Positions 37,675-51,600 of a stretch of DNA of 64,000 bases are shown here, piece after piece. Position 1 is the stretch's first letter, and each line of letters begins with the position of its first letter. Both the position numbers and the translations under genes were made by a program. The notes under the pieces were generated by a model. It was given only the letters and a program-made list of their open reading frames with translations. It was not told the origin of the DNA and searched no databases. Source of the DNA: Apis mellifera (Eukaryota > Arthropoda > Insecta > Hymenoptera > Apidae); contig NC_037641.1 of the NCBI RefSeq assembly GCF_003254395.2, forward strand, positions 7,121,001-7,185,000, in the 5' to 3' direction.

Positions 37675-38171
37675 GTAAGAACGTCCAACGATTCCAGGTT
37701 GATTTATTAAATGTTACTTTTCCGTTTTGCATGACGATGTGATGTAGAATATGAGCCAACTTTTTCCATCTTATCGTTCGATTAGATTAGTTTTAATTTT
37801 ACTTTGTGTGCTCTGCACTTAATTAAAAGAAGAAAAAAGAAAAAGGTAAGCAACCTGTCCGAGAGTGGATATTATAATTTTTTCATAATTTTTAGAAATT
37901 TCTTTTAGATGCGTATAATAACTGTAGTTCAAAAGAGTTTCATAAAAGTTTAATCTTATAAAATTTATTTCATAAGCGCGTACCTCTCTATAAGAAAGAA
38001 AAAAAGAAGAGCAAGGTATCTTATTCGCGATAAGATAAGAGACACACTCGAACGATCAAAGCGCATTATCCCTTTCTCAATAATATCCCTTGTAAAATTA
38101 AAATCCACGAGCAACGGTTGAATAATGCACGGGAAGGGAATTGCGCATCGGAAAGGGGTGAAAATGGGTAC

Positions 38172-38183
38172 GGGGGGGGGGGG
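38172..38183 (+). repeat. Poly-G run (12)
   Basis: Twelve consecutive G residues about 500 bp into the long intron. Such a run is unusual in this AT-rich context and prone to sequencing length error. Confidence 0.9.
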
Positions 38184-39020
38184 AGAGCGGTAGACCGGTG
38201 ACCTGGGCGGAAAGATAGAGATCTCCACTTGCAGTTTTTGCCATGGAACCCGAGTGGAATGAACTCGTTAGATATCAGGCTCGATGTTGTCTTTGAAAAC
38301 TTCGTTACCAGCCCTGTGTACCTTTCACTCTATACCCAAACCCGATCTTTTCGTCCAGACAACTTTGTTCGTGGTATAAAACTAGATGGATACCCTCATC
38401 GTCGTCCTCGACGTCACCCGTTAGATCGTGCACGTGTTTCGAATATGGAATCCTGGATTTCGCGACTGCATAACGCGCTCGTCTAAATATAATCCGTATT
38501 CGAGGGATTTACCTACCTTTTTTTAATATTGTGCTACTTTACCCGATGCAAATGTTTTTCTTCTTTCAATCAAACTTTTCTGATTTATCATATTAGAATT
38601 TTACAATGAACTTAATCCATAATTCTTGCACATCATTTCGTGTTTCTAAAATACATCAACACACTTGAAATCGCGAGTAAAATATATTTATGGCAAATTA
38701 TTACCGATTCATCGAATTACGAATCGAATAATTGAACGTAATTAAAAATATCCGAGCATCATCATCATCTCGAATATTATTAATTATCATAATAATAAAT
38801 TTATATATTATCCAAAGGATTCTATAGATTTCAAAGTAAATATATTTCTCGCTGCGCTCGACGGAAGGAAAATATTCGGAAATAGATATAGACCTCGACT
38901 AACAGAAAATATTTTCGAACCTTCCTTCGACCGATACGTTCGTATTATTTTAACCATCGATGGCCGCTACCCTTTCGACACGGATATTTCCAATCTTTGC
39001 CGATACTTTGCATAAAAGAC

Positions 39021-39045
39021 GGGGAAGGGGAGGGGGAGGGGGGGG
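39021..39045 (+). other. G-quadruplex motif, plus strand
   Basis: G-tracts at 39021-39024, 39027-39030, 39032-39036 and 39038-39045 are separated by 2, 1 and 1 bases. They form a canonical and very short-looped quadruplex motif in a GC-rich intronic island. Confidence 0.8.
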
Positions 39046-39215
39046 CCGTTGCGGAGACGGCAAGAGGAAGGCAAGGCAAATAACCGGCTCGTCTCTCTAC
39101 GTTGAAAACGTAGACGAAGCTCCGCCGGCGTCGCACCGTTAAAATTGGGTTAGCGCTGCGAGTCGCGCGCGTATGAAAAGCTCCCGAGTTTACTTTCCCA
39201 GAAGAGCAAACATCG

Positions 39216-39237
39216 CCCCTCTCCCCTCCCCCTACCC
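39216..39237 (-). other. G-quadruplex motif, minus strand
   Basis: C-tracts on the plus strand at 39216-39219, 39223-39226, 39228-39232 and 39235-39237, separated by 3, 1 and 2 bases, give a canonical quadruplex motif on the minus strand. It lies 170 bp from the plus-strand motif at 39021, with CpG-rich sequence between. Confidence 0.75.
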
Positions 39238-41530
39238 TACCCGCCTCTATCATCCCCTTTGCAGCACGGTGGACAATGGAGAAGTAAAGAGAATTCGTAT
39301 TTCCGACCGGCGTGCGTTACCTAACCTGTCCAACTGGGAAGGGAAGGGTGGAGGAATGGAGGGTGAGGACGGATTCGTGGTCCATCCCCCTCTGATACAA
39401 TTCGATAATGGAGGCTTTTCTGGAGGGGCAATACAAGCGCGAAACAAGTGGCCGAATAAAGGATTGGACGAAACAAAGGGGAATGTTTCGTTCTCGTATC
39501 GAATGGAAATATGCCAATTCCGAGTCTTGTCTTGCCGAGTTTTGAGAAAGGAGTTAAGATCTGTCATCGTGATTTTTCCGTGTTTGGATTTTTAATCCAG
39601 TAATGAAACTTTGGATTAAAGAAATTGGCGGAAAAATTAGGTTATTTAATATTGATCTTAATCTTAATCTTGAATTAATTGATTAAATAATCGTTTCGAA
39701 TTGACTCACCAATTGCAGGCCACTGAAGTTCCTCCACAATTTTCCTCTTTTCTTCTCAATAATCCCCCAGTCTTCTAATCCTAAAAATAATAATAATTAG
39801 TAGAATTAAAGTCGTAAAATTGATAGAAATATTGAAAAGTCTTTTAAATGATACTGAAAATTGAAATAAGAAAGTGGAAGGAAACGAAGAATCCTAAAAT
39901 CGATCGTAAAGGATTCTAATAAAGAAAGAAATAAATGAGAATTATAAAAAAGAAGAAAAACGAATATTCTCCTATTTCACTTAACGTGACATAAGTTTTC
40001 TTAATCGTCTTAAAAAATATCATTAATAAAATCAGTAAGAAAGTTCAATTGAACCGAAAGCAAGGATTTTCACGGGCAATTTTTCATCATTTCTTTGTAA
40101 CAGCGTGCACAATGCACAAGGGTTAAGAGAATTCCCGCGTCCCTGGACCGTGGCACGTCGCCTCGTTTACTCGCCAGAGGATTCTTACTAGGCCAAGTGT
40201 CTAGGCAAGCGGGCGTGTTTCGTTTCTAATGTAATTAATGTCTTCTTCTTTCAACACTTTCGGCCGTGCTTAGCGATGTAAAAGGAGAAAAGTGTGAAAT
40301 AAAAAGTGGACGAGCCGGGGACAGAATTTCGCGACGTTAATGGACGTGGTGCGCTTGCGGCTCGTGAGAGTGGACCATCCCAGTTTATACTAGTAATTGC
40401 TCGATCGATTAATAATTCATCCCTTGTCACTCAGAAACCTCTTTGACACGGATAAATTGTCAAATAGTCGCGACCGCTTGATTGAAATTACTATGGTGAA
40501 ATGATAGAAAAGCGAAATGATACAAGTTCGTCCTTTTGAAATGATTTTTATTAGATAGTAATTATTTAAAAAAAGAAAATTGTGCAAATAATTATAGTAT
40601 CGATATTAGAATTTTAGAGATCGAATATTTTTATCTTTTTTTTAAGATAATATCGTATCAAGATACTTTTAAAAGAGAATTTTTACACGCTGTTAAAATA
40701 TTGTTATTTGGATCAATATCTTTCGCGTTCATCGATGTTTTAATTAGATTCAAAGAAGATAATATTATTCAATTATTATATTCTAAAAAAGAATTTCCAA
40801 TAACGATTGCTTTAATTATTCCATTGAAATATATTGCCTTCAAAAAGAAAGATTATTATTTACTGTTTCCATATTATCCAACTACTTTTTAAAAAATTAA
40901 AATTCCAAGAGAAATGTGATTAAGAAAAATTCAAAAAATAAATGTAAAATTCTGAAATAACATCGAATAAAACACAAAAAAACAAATTTTGAAGAAATTA
41001 AACAGATCCAAAAATTCTCCAATTCATTCATTCAATTCTAATTTCTCTTTTGCAACCTCATTTATACTAACCTTTAACACACTTATTATTATATTCAGTC
41101 ATCAGAATAATTAATCGAACTGCCACAACACGAAAGGGTTGAAAACCACCCCTTTGAGAACATTCCACCTTTTCAGCCAAGCTTTAATTCTCCGAATGAT
41201 CTCGCCCAACTTGGATAAGTGGTTTGTTCCCTCAAGTCGGTCACACTGGCTGCATTAAATCGCGTAAACGTTATGTGTCACCGAAGATCACAACGGGAAG
41301 GTTTGGGGGAAAGTTCGCAGCGTTGCGGTTTCAAAAGCTTGCCGGCTCCGCAACAGCTCCAAGCCATCCGAGACACGCCAGTTCGAGTAACGTAAATTCA
41401 GAAAGGAGCGCGTAACTCGACCGACGAGAATTTCCGCCATGCTTCTCCCCCGCACAGGCACACACGGCAGAGCATCGCTAGGAAATTCGTAGGAGGGGAT
41501 GGATTCGAATCGCGCGCGCATAAAATGTTA

Positions 41531-41533
<3 letters not shown>

Positions 41534-41565
<32 letters not shown>
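41534..41565. repeat. (GA)16 microsatellite
   Basis: A pure GA run of 32 bp at the downstream edge of a GC-richer intronic island (about 41120-41530), the same arrangement as at 28.4 kb. Confidence 0.97.
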
Positions 41566-41569
<4 letters not shown>

Positions 41570-43385
41570 CGAAATTCGAAATATTGTGCGAACAGTGACG
41601 AAAAATTAGAAGCAGAAAAATGAAGAATGAATTAAAGTGGTTCGATGCTCGAAGCTTATCTCTTTTTTATCGTCAAAAACTGGTGTTTTTAATTAATTGG
41701 AAATCATTGATCTAAAAAAAAGGTCTTTTTTTTTAGATCTTTCTAGATGCGAAAAGATTGTACAAATTTGATATAGTATTTTTCATTCTGTATACAGGAA
41801 TTCCAATATTTGTCGGGTTGATACGATGGGATTAATATTAATAGAAGATAATTGGTTTAGTTATGATTGAATGGAAATGATTGGGCGTTATTTAAATTTG
41901 TTCTTTGTTTTGTGTGTATGTATGTGTGATGTTACAATAAAAAGAAAAAAAGGGATTTTGTTCTTTTTTTTTTATATCGTGAAATATTTTTGTTTCGATG
42001 AAGTTCAAAAACAGAGATTTTCTTACGATAAATTATAATTTTTGTTTTTATTAGAATCGATATTGAAATGAAATATAAATTAAGTTTTATTTTAAACTTC
42101 TTGTTGTTATCTGAGAAACGAGAACACGACTTCTTCTCATTTTTCAGGATTATCTTTTCAAATTGAAATTAATGATCTGTTCACGTTTTCGCTATCCTTC
42201 TAAACTCTGGACAGTGTACATCAATTGTTTAAGGTGATAATGATAGTTCGTGAGAAGGAAACTGGCGCCCAGTAAATTTATCTCATTTCATCCCTTTCCT
42301 ACTCCTAAACGTATCGTAGAATAGAGTAATTCCATGTCGAGTCAGTTTATAAAATACCTCGATTCCTTTGTTCTGTTAAAGAAATTTTGCGAAGAAAATC
42401 GAATGATAAGAAAATATATAACGTGTATCCCCTATAAATCAAGAGCCACTAAATATAATATAAAAAACTCTAAATATAATGGAAGAGTATGAAAAGTTTA
42501 TGAAAACTTTATGAGAACGAAAAGGAAAAGTTTGGAGATGGAGACAGAGCGATGCACGAGATTATTAAATATTCAATTTAAAATTTCAGAGGTGTGAAAG
42601 AAAAGCGTTTGGGAATATTAAAAATTATATTAATGATGTGTATGCGATCACAAAAAAAAGTTTTTACACGAAATGTGTCTCTTATCTAGTGAGAAAAATA
42701 AAAAAAAATATATACTCGAGAGAGAATATTCGCGTGCAATTTGCATAATCAATTTTTGTACAGTGTAATTCAGAGTTGTAAAAAAAAAAATGATAATCCA
42801 GAGAGAAAGAAAACTTTTGATCTATCGATGCAATCGTTAGAAAAAAAAATCCAGAAAAAGTCAATCGATCATCGTTTTCTCGACTCCGATTATTTACTCT
42901 CGCCTTCTATCAATATTTCATATAAATATATATAAAAAAGGAAGAATTTTGAAAAACATATTACGAGGAAAGTTCATCGTGTCCACGGTTTCAAAGGATT
43001 TTCCAGAAAGTGCTTTCCGTTCTTGTAAGTTGGGAACGATTCGTGGACAAACACTTCGGGGCAACAGTGAAGGCGTAACAAAAACTTTCCAGCAGTTTTC
43101 TGAATGGCAAAATGAAAACTGTCGCCAGAGAGGCCGAAAACAATCCGTTCTACGGTCCACAAAAGTCCGAGATAACAATGGAGGCGAGAGAGGAGAACCC
43201 TCTAGCTAGGGTTGGACGTCTTTGAGCTTGGCAGGGGCCGTATGTTTGCATGTCCCACTAAAAAATCGTGCCACGCGAAACGACCAGCCACCGGTTAATC
43301 AGATTTGCCGTACTGTCGCCGGTTTCTATAACTGGCGGATAAAACAGCGGCCAGAATTTGCGGCTGATCCATGTTGAGGCAGCGA

Positions 43386-43435
43386 GGGAGAGAGGGAGAG
43401 AGGGAGAGAGGGAGAGAGGGAGAGAGGGAGAGAGG
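43386..43435. repeat. (GGGAGAGA)n minisatellite, about 6 units
   Basis: A perfect 8-bp unit is repeated about six times. The GGG tracts are spaced by five bases, so the array also meets a G-quadruplex pattern. It also offers clustered GAGAG words. Confidence 0.95.
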
Positions 43436-44182
43436 AAAAAACCGAGAATAATCGTGAAAACGAGAAATGTGGTACACGAGTTTAAAACGCGAAACCACCG
43501 TATTGCAATCACGTGAAACGACATCGTGCTGTGGAAAATCTTCCTCCGTGTCTCGTTGAACTAATATTAACAATTACGCGGTTAAGCATACCTCCATTCT
43601 GTTTTACTTAATTCGTATTTCAGCGGAGGTATTAATTAAAATAGTGAAAGAATTTATACCGTCGGTGAAATTGTGTAATTAAATAACGATTGCGTTATTT
43701 GTACTTCTAATTGCGATTCAGAAAAATTATATATATTTCAAAAATATTGAAATTTTATTATTATTTGTTTGCTCCATTGGAAATTCGTGACTACGTGATT
43801 ACGTAAGATGAAGAAATTCTTTTAATTTTTCGAGCGTTTTAAAATATTATATACATATATAACTTGATAAAAATTCCATTATCATTGAGATATGGAGAGT
43901 CATTGTCTTTGTTTTAAGAAGAAGAAGATAAATAAAAGCAATCATTCGTGAAATAATTTTAAAGATTCATCTTTTTTCAGAACTTCTACTCACAAAAATA
44001 AAATTAATTTCGATATTTCTTCTTTTTCTTTTATTTTAAGGAAAAAGAATTAAATTACAAGAGGTAAAATTATTGTTTACAATATTATAACAACGAGAGA
44101 ATTATTATCCATGAAAATAACCTCATCGATAGAAGAAGAAATTGAATAATATTAGCTTCGAGAAGCGAAGAAAATAGAACTA

Positions 44183-44210
44183 TCTATGTATATATATATA
44201 TATACATAGA
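44183..44210. repeat. Perfect 28-bp AT palindrome
   Basis: The sequence begins TCTATG, has an alternating TA core and ends CATAGA. It is exactly self-complementary over 28 bp with no spacer, and could extrude as a cruciform or arise from an AT microsatellite flanked by matching arms. Confidence 0.85.
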
Positions 44211-45609
44211 ATAAATAGAACAAAAGATACGGAAGAATATTAAATAATGCAATGAATCGAACGAAATCATACCGGTGCCCGTTATATTTTCGTATTTCTT
44301 CGAGCAGACGAAAAATGGTCGAAGGCAGATTCACGGTAAGAAATTCCAGCCTAGATATCTTTAATAAAAATCCGAGCACGTACGCGATGAACGGGTAATC
44401 GATAAACTGCATGATTCAATTCGCCTCTAAGATACAATTTCTTAGTATTGTTTGGGAATCTGATAGGAGGAATACTTTGAACGTTAAATTATTCGCAATT
44501 TAATTGCTTTAGTTTCTGTCCAATATATTTACTGAAAATTTATCGAACCGGTTGGACAGTTTCGTTTAAACACATCCGATTCTTAACTAATATCATTTTT
44601 ATTTCTAAAGCATAATTGCTTCCCTCGATTTATTTTTTCCTCCTCTAATTGTGAACACGATTAATAAGAAATCTGTAATTATCGTATCAATTTGATCAAT
44701 TTGACATCAAAACAATATTAGAAAATATTACAGTACAGGAAAACAGATATAATCAATTAGAAATAAATTGTATCTTTCGGAGAATAAGTTGAAAATACGT
44801 AAGAAATATGTAATACTAAAACTTGTTTAAACGTATGGGCATATTATTATAAGAAATAATAGAAATAAAGCTATATCCAATCCTCATTGTCAGAAATTTT
44901 GAAAAATGTAATAAATAACTTGCGTATAAGTAGATAGGAAGGAAGGAAAGAAAGGAAAGAAAATTATAACAGTTATAAAAGTTTTCTCCACCGATATCCC
45001 GTTTCTTCTTGGGATGAGCCGCGAGGCGCGCCCGATTCAAATGGATGAACGAAACGACACGGAAAAAACATTACACCGCCGATCTCGTTACCATTAATTC
45101 AACGGTGATCGACTTTCGAGCACCGTTCTAATCGCTAGCAATATATTAATTGGGTTTTCATTCCCGTGCTGCCAGTGCGCGAAATATCCGAAATATCGAT
45201 GCCTCGCCACAGCTCTTTCCGCTTTTCCGATTATCGACCGACCGCGGTGACCGTTTTTTGAAACGCCACCGTATCGCTTCCTACTCCATTCCGCTCCCAA
45301 TCGTTCCAGTTGTTGTGCTCGGTCGTTGTTTATTTTCGAAATCTCGCGCGCCGTTCGCATCCAAGTCGCATAAAAGTGACACAAACACCCGCTAAACGCA
45401 GCGACAACAATGCATTACGAGCCGCGCCTCCCCTGTTTTTCCGTTCCTACCAAATGCTAACAAACGAATGCGCATGTTGGTTTTTCCATTCTTGCGAAAC
45501 ATTGATATGATTTTATCGGCCCCCGATTCGTTGTTTCATCCTGTGTTAACTCGCTTGCCCAGATTTTTTTTAGGGGATTCCAGAGGAATTTTAAATGTTC
45601 TCGATAGTT

Positions 45610-45613
<4 letters not shown>

Positions 45614-45641
<28 letters not shown>
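45614..45641. repeat. (AG)14 microsatellite
   Basis: A 28-bp pure AG run about 160 bp downstream of a GC-richer intronic island, repeating the island-plus-GA pattern seen elsewhere in the window. Confidence 0.95.
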
Positions 45642-45644
<3 letters not shown>

Positions 45645-48600
45645 TTCTGAAGTTGTAAAATTGTTGCGCAAGTTACGGTAGAAGTTACGGTGGCTCGTGC
45701 AAAACGTTTGCCTCGTGATCTATATCGCGTTTATTCTACAATTTGATCTAACGTGAATGAATTTGTTTTTTATTTTTATTTTTACTTTTATTCGTTACGT
45801 ATTTATGTATTTGTTATTGTTATATAATTGTCATTTGTTGAATTGATAAAATTGAATCATATTTAGAATTAGAATTATTTTCATCTAATTTTGCGTGTTA
45901 AAGATGAGAAAGGTGCAGATTTATTTCGGTCGTGTATTAAATATCGATTCGTGAATGATTTTTTCGTGCGTACAATATGAAATAGAAAAAAAAAAAGAAG
46001 GAAAAGGAAAACGCACTGTACCATCTTTTATCCTTTTCTATTTTCCATTTTTGCATACGGTGAAATATGTAAAAAAGAGTATGCCGCTGGCAGTAAATCG
46101 ATATTACCTTTTTGAATTGTATAAAAAATAAAAAAAAAGAATGTAAAGTTCGAATATGGAGGTATTATAAGTTAATAGTTAATAAAAAATATTTTTATAG
46201 CTCCAATTAAAAGTTATTTTCATCGTATAAGTTTCTAAAAACTTATAATATCTTCAACAAATATTTTCTCGTTTTTAATGTTAAATTAATCGGTTTTAAA
46301 TATTTGTTATTGAATAAAATTAACTGTCAATAAAGACATTGATCGAGCAGTGGGAATATAATCCTCTTGAAACGAACTAAGACTACGAAATGAAGATTAA
46401 AATTTCATCGAGTATTATTAAGTGAGATTAATTTAAATGAATAATCAACTGCTATACTTAGTCTGTGTTGTCATAAATTATATAATATACTTGCAATTTG
46501 TAATTTTCTAATAAATTATACGCGACTCTCCAATACTTCGTTATTAAATATTACTTTTCAACGATGTACAATTAATATTTCAAAAGAAATTATTACGAAT
46601 TATTATAAATATGATCCAAAATAATTAATCGTCGATTAAAAATTATAAAAAAAATATTAAGATAATAAATATAAAAGAGAATATTCATGATATATTTGTA
46701 CGTTATTAATATAGAAATGATAAAGTAAATGAGTATTACCTTTCCATCTCTCATTAACGATATGATATAAGTTTATTAGATGAAACGAGGCTGAATCGTA
46801 TTAAGTAATCTCGTCTTGAATGACTCAGGGCTAGTAATTTTCTCATTATACCTCATCTCCTTCATATTTCTATAATTATCATTCGTGATAAAATGAATTT
46901 TCAATAGGAAAAGGATGGGATTATTAGCGAGTTTTTTTTAATAAATTGTATAATTATTACGTAACGAGAGAATGTTTTATCATTTCAATCACAACAAGGA
47001 TAAAAATTTATACGTAAATGAAGATTTAAAACAAAGAAGGAAGAAGAAGAAAAATATTTGTCAGTTTAACAATTGTTACTTTCATTAGAGAGAGATATAA
47101 GAAAAAAAATTACCAGATTTATTTGCAATTTTCAAAAAAACAATCGAAATTAATTAAATAACAATCGTTTTCCGATCTATGCTCTAACCAATATTTCTCA
47201 GTCAAGTTTTTACTCAAATTTTAATGGGAATCTGCGTGTAATTCTCCGTTCACAATTAGAGCACCTCGACAAGGTAATTAATATTCGTTGAATTTCAATA
47301 GTATCGATTACAGAGGGAAATAAAATGGTTCCATTTCGTTGAAATGAATTCAGTTGATGCGAATAAAGCCTATCTTTTCCTGTTGACAAATATATCAATC
47401 ATTTCTTTAAAAAAAGAAACGTGTTCATTTAATATAAATTAAATAAAAAAAAGAAGATATTTAAACATTATATTTTAGAATGATTTTAATTAAATATCCG
47501 TGAAAATTGTTGGAAGAACAAATTTTTGAAATGAAATCAAAGTATATAAATAATAAGAATAATAAGAAAAAAAGAACAATGAGAATATATCATTTATTTT
47601 CCTTCATTCCTCTGCGCGTTTCAAATTATTTTACATCCTTTGTCTCGTACAAAATATCTTGACGTTACAAAAATTCATTCGCCAAGATGTACAGTTTGTA
47701 ATGTACTGTAACGAAGTTTTCTTTTTCAAGGGAGAAAAAGTTATTATTCGATTACTACTGTACCATACCACAATCGTTAAAATATTTTTTCCCACGAGGA
47801 TATACAAATTAAAAAATATTTCCTACCTTGTTTTTTACGTCGATCAGATACGTTTGAAATATATCGAAGCGAATAATCGTATATTCTACTTAAAAAATAA
47901 AAGATAGAGAGAGATTCAGAATTAATTAAGAAAAAACCGTAAAAACTATCATGCAATTTTCTTTTTCTTCTTCCCTTTTTTATCATCATCTTCTCATAAT
48001 TATCTCCCTTCTCTTTCGTTTCTTAATAATATCTTGATAAAAGTTCAACGACCAAACGCGAGATCCTGTAACGGAACAAAGTGGAAACTTTCGCGCCGTT
48101 AATGAGGCGCGGGGAAAAAAGAAGTCGAAAACCGTGGCCGTAATTTTTCTCCGCGTCACTGTCAATAGAAACCGGCAATAATAACGAGATCGAATGGTTT
48201 TTTCAGAATCTATCTCATTCAGAAATTGAATATCACTTCGACTCGAAGCAAGCGATCGCTTGCGGGTCAAAGCGGTCCTGGGGTGATTGTATAATTATCC
48301 GAATGGAGCATCGCGCACGAGGTGGGTGAGCGCTTCCTCCCCGAAGTGGGATTCTCATTTCCTTTGTACGTGGATTCCACCGATGGATTTTTTCACTTAT
48401 TCTCGTGCTCCACCGCCATCGTGCCACGTTTCATTTCGATAAATTGATTTGTTTTCAATTCTATCCCCAGAGGTGGCTCCTAGAGTCGCCTACGAATAAT
48501 GGCTAGTCGAACTCTTAAAAACACTTTTGCAAACACTCTTCAAAATTGATTCTTTTATACGTATATATATATATATATTCTTTCCAAGTTTTAATTATCG

Positions 48601-51600
48601 AGATCGTTTCCATTAAGCAATGATTATTTATAATTTATTTAATTTAATGTGGACATAGAATTCAGATTGGACAAGTGATTTCGTGAAACAAGTAATTTCA
48701 TATCTCGTTTCATTATAATCAGAAGCACGAGAATCTTTTTAAAATTTGGCCGAAGTTTATTCATACATAAGTATTTATTCAAGGTAACCGTCACGTGTCA
48801 TTTTACATCACAAGTTAAACCGCAAGAAGAAAAATATTTGATAAAGAAATATATATATATTCTAGTTTCATTTTTATGTACACTTGAAAAAGGGGAAAAA
48901 AGAGATTTCGTTAAAAGAAACAATGATCACAACGCAAAATGTATTATTCGTGTTTCCATTCTAAAAATATTCTTCGACAAGTGTGTATAAATCGTGAAAT
49001 AAACGAGAAAGTCGACAATTGTAAGCCACTGTTGCCAGAAAAAAGTTAGTTTTTAAATTCTTCCAACTAAAGTTTAGAAGTTTTTTTATCTTCGTGTTCG
49101 GGTTAATTATTTGTTCTAGCGCCGCTACATTCGTGAACGCGACCCGGATTCGACGATTAAAACGGTCGATAAAAACGTCTGAAAGAGGCGACAAGAAAAA
49201 TGGCGGCGGGCAGAGAACGAGAAGGAGCGACAAAAAGGGATTAAGAATCGGGCAACTAGGAGGAACTGGACCGGTGAACAATTATCGAAACTGGGTCGGG
49301 CTTGGAATATTATCCGTTGGCCGAGCGCACGTTCATACAACTCGATGGAAAACTCGTAGCAATTACGAATACGGACAACGGAGCCGGTCCCCGGTGCCAA
49401 ATTCTGGCGATCGCCTCGGCAAGAAATGGAATTCTATCCTGTCCCTGTAAACGATATAGAGAGCAAAGTGATTGTCTGCGTCGAGTCGGTGGCCAGAAAT
49501 TTTGGAATCAAATCCGGATTAGATCCTCTTTACATCTTTCCCCCTTCGTTACAATTCAAAAGTGGGATTGAATGCAATGCGTTCACGTGCATTCCCGATT
49601 CATGGCGCGCCAGCGTGTTAAAGAATCGAGAAATCGAGACACGAAGACGAATCGCAAAGAATAATCTTCGGTTCTTCGTATTTATTCTATCTCAATCGAA
49701 GTGATTATCTCTGTGAAAGTCTAAATAAATTAGAATATTCTAGTGGACGACTAGCAAAATGACGAGAAAAGAATAATGAAGGAGCGTGCTATGGAAATGA
49801 AGCCTCCTCCACCTAATATTTTTCCTAACTCTTACGTCTCGATCGTAAAGATCACGCGTTCTCGTTTCGTGAAGAGTCTGTCGTTAAACCTTGGTGGAAT
49901 TCCGTGAATTTGGGGCGAGATTACTCGTGGCACGAGTCGCCGCCGTGTTATTTAACGGCGAGTCGAACGAGAATGAACTTTCGACAGATTGGTTGTCGAA
50001 GGGACCTCGCCGCGATGGAATCGGGCGAAACCCGAAAATTGAAATCGATTTCTCCGCCACTACTGCTCGACTACTACTCCGTGGCGCAATTTTCAATAGG
50101 GATAAACATCCGTGAGTCCGGATTAACGAGAATGATTTAACGGGACCCGAAGCCCTCAATTTCGTTTACAAATGAACTTGCCGCCCAGGATGGTAATGCG
50201 GACAAATTGCGGCCCATCCCTTACAGATATTAATGCCTCGGGTGTGCCGTTTTAATACGGGAGGAGGAGAGGAAGGCACGAGGAAGGCCTCGATTTCTCA
50301 AACTTTTCTGACTTAATGCGCCCTCGTTCTCTTCCAAGAATTGGGCTAAACTGTGCATGCCGTTCTATCAAGTTAATCAAGACACGTGCAAGCGTATGAA
50401 TAATTTTGCGAAAAGTGTTATTTCGTTTATTGCCTTATTCGAGAATTTTTTTTCAAATTTACTCGAATAGTTTTTTAATCATTTTTCCGCGAATATGCTT
50501 GAAGTTTCGAAAGTGAAAGAACTAGACTTTTAGACTAATTAATTAATTGATTAAGAATAATATTGTCTTAAACTATTAATGACCCCAATAATTGGAAATT
50601 ACTATTTGATCTCTAAATAATTGGTATCTCGATCAAATACAAACCCATCGTGTAGAATTTCTCTTGGACCGTGTTTCCCCGTGGTTTTCGAGTGTCGCAA
50701 TAACCACGATTCGCGTCCGCAAACACAGTCCAATTCATTTTATCACGCTCAACATTCGAAACGAGCATGAAACATTGTTCGATCGCGGCTTAACGAACTG
50801 GTTTCGCGAGTAGCATAACGTGAAAAAAAAAAAAAAGAAAAAAAGAAAAAAAGAAAAATCTTGTTTAGATGTGGCATTGTGACGAGAAACACAATTATTA
50901 ATCTCGCGGATTAATCTATTTTATAGGGATTTGAAAATATAATCGAAACTGAAATTTCGAAATAAAATGCATTTCATTCGTGGACGTTCGACATGCATGA
51001 ATGAAGCATAATGTGGGAATGAAAAATGGAACGAGAAGGGAATTTTAACAAAGCGATACGAAATTGTCACGGGCTTGCGTCAAATAAAACAATAAAACGT
51101 TTCTCTCGGAAATATTTCGTAAAATGATTTTGTCGAATAATCTACGTTTTGATACAATTTGAATGATTCGGGGCAAGATTCAAATTGGTTTAAAAAATAT
51201 ACAATATATTTGGCGAGAAATACAATTTTATATTACATTTGATGTACTACCATATCAAAAGTCGAGCAAGATTCTCGATGGAGGATTGATTTTCTATTAA
51301 TGCAAAGAAGGATAATGCAAAGCGAGAAATGCAACGAAATCCAAAAAAAAAGAAAAATGTTATGCACATTGATAACAACACTTGCGTTAAAGGCATGTAC
51401 AAAAGAAAATTCTTTTTCACGTTTAAGAAAAGTTCATGATCATACGCTTCAACCGCGTATTATAAAACATGATACATAAAAATTCGATGAATAATATAAT
51501 TCATTCAGGACAATATTCGAATGAATATTCACTTGAAAATATTTTATCATAATTAAATTACCAAATGGGACAATCTTGGCGAGGATCTTTAATTAAGTGA

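Noticed and set aside
39719..39778. Candidate terminal exon of 19 codons after acceptor aattgcag
   Set aside because: Very short open length, a weak pyrimidine tract and no clear polyadenylation signal; easily due to chance.
42145..42234. Possible exon after ctcatttttcag with donor AAG|GTGATA
   Set aside because: The peptide is AT-driven and hydrophobic, and it ends in phase 2, which does not fit the microexon.
48207..48325. 119-bp candidate exon with acceptor ttttttcag and donor GG|GTGAGC, open in phase 0
   Set aside because: Splice sites look good, but inclusion would shift the microexon into a frame that meets a TGA within 11 codons. It could only be a poison or unrelated exon, and there is no independent support.
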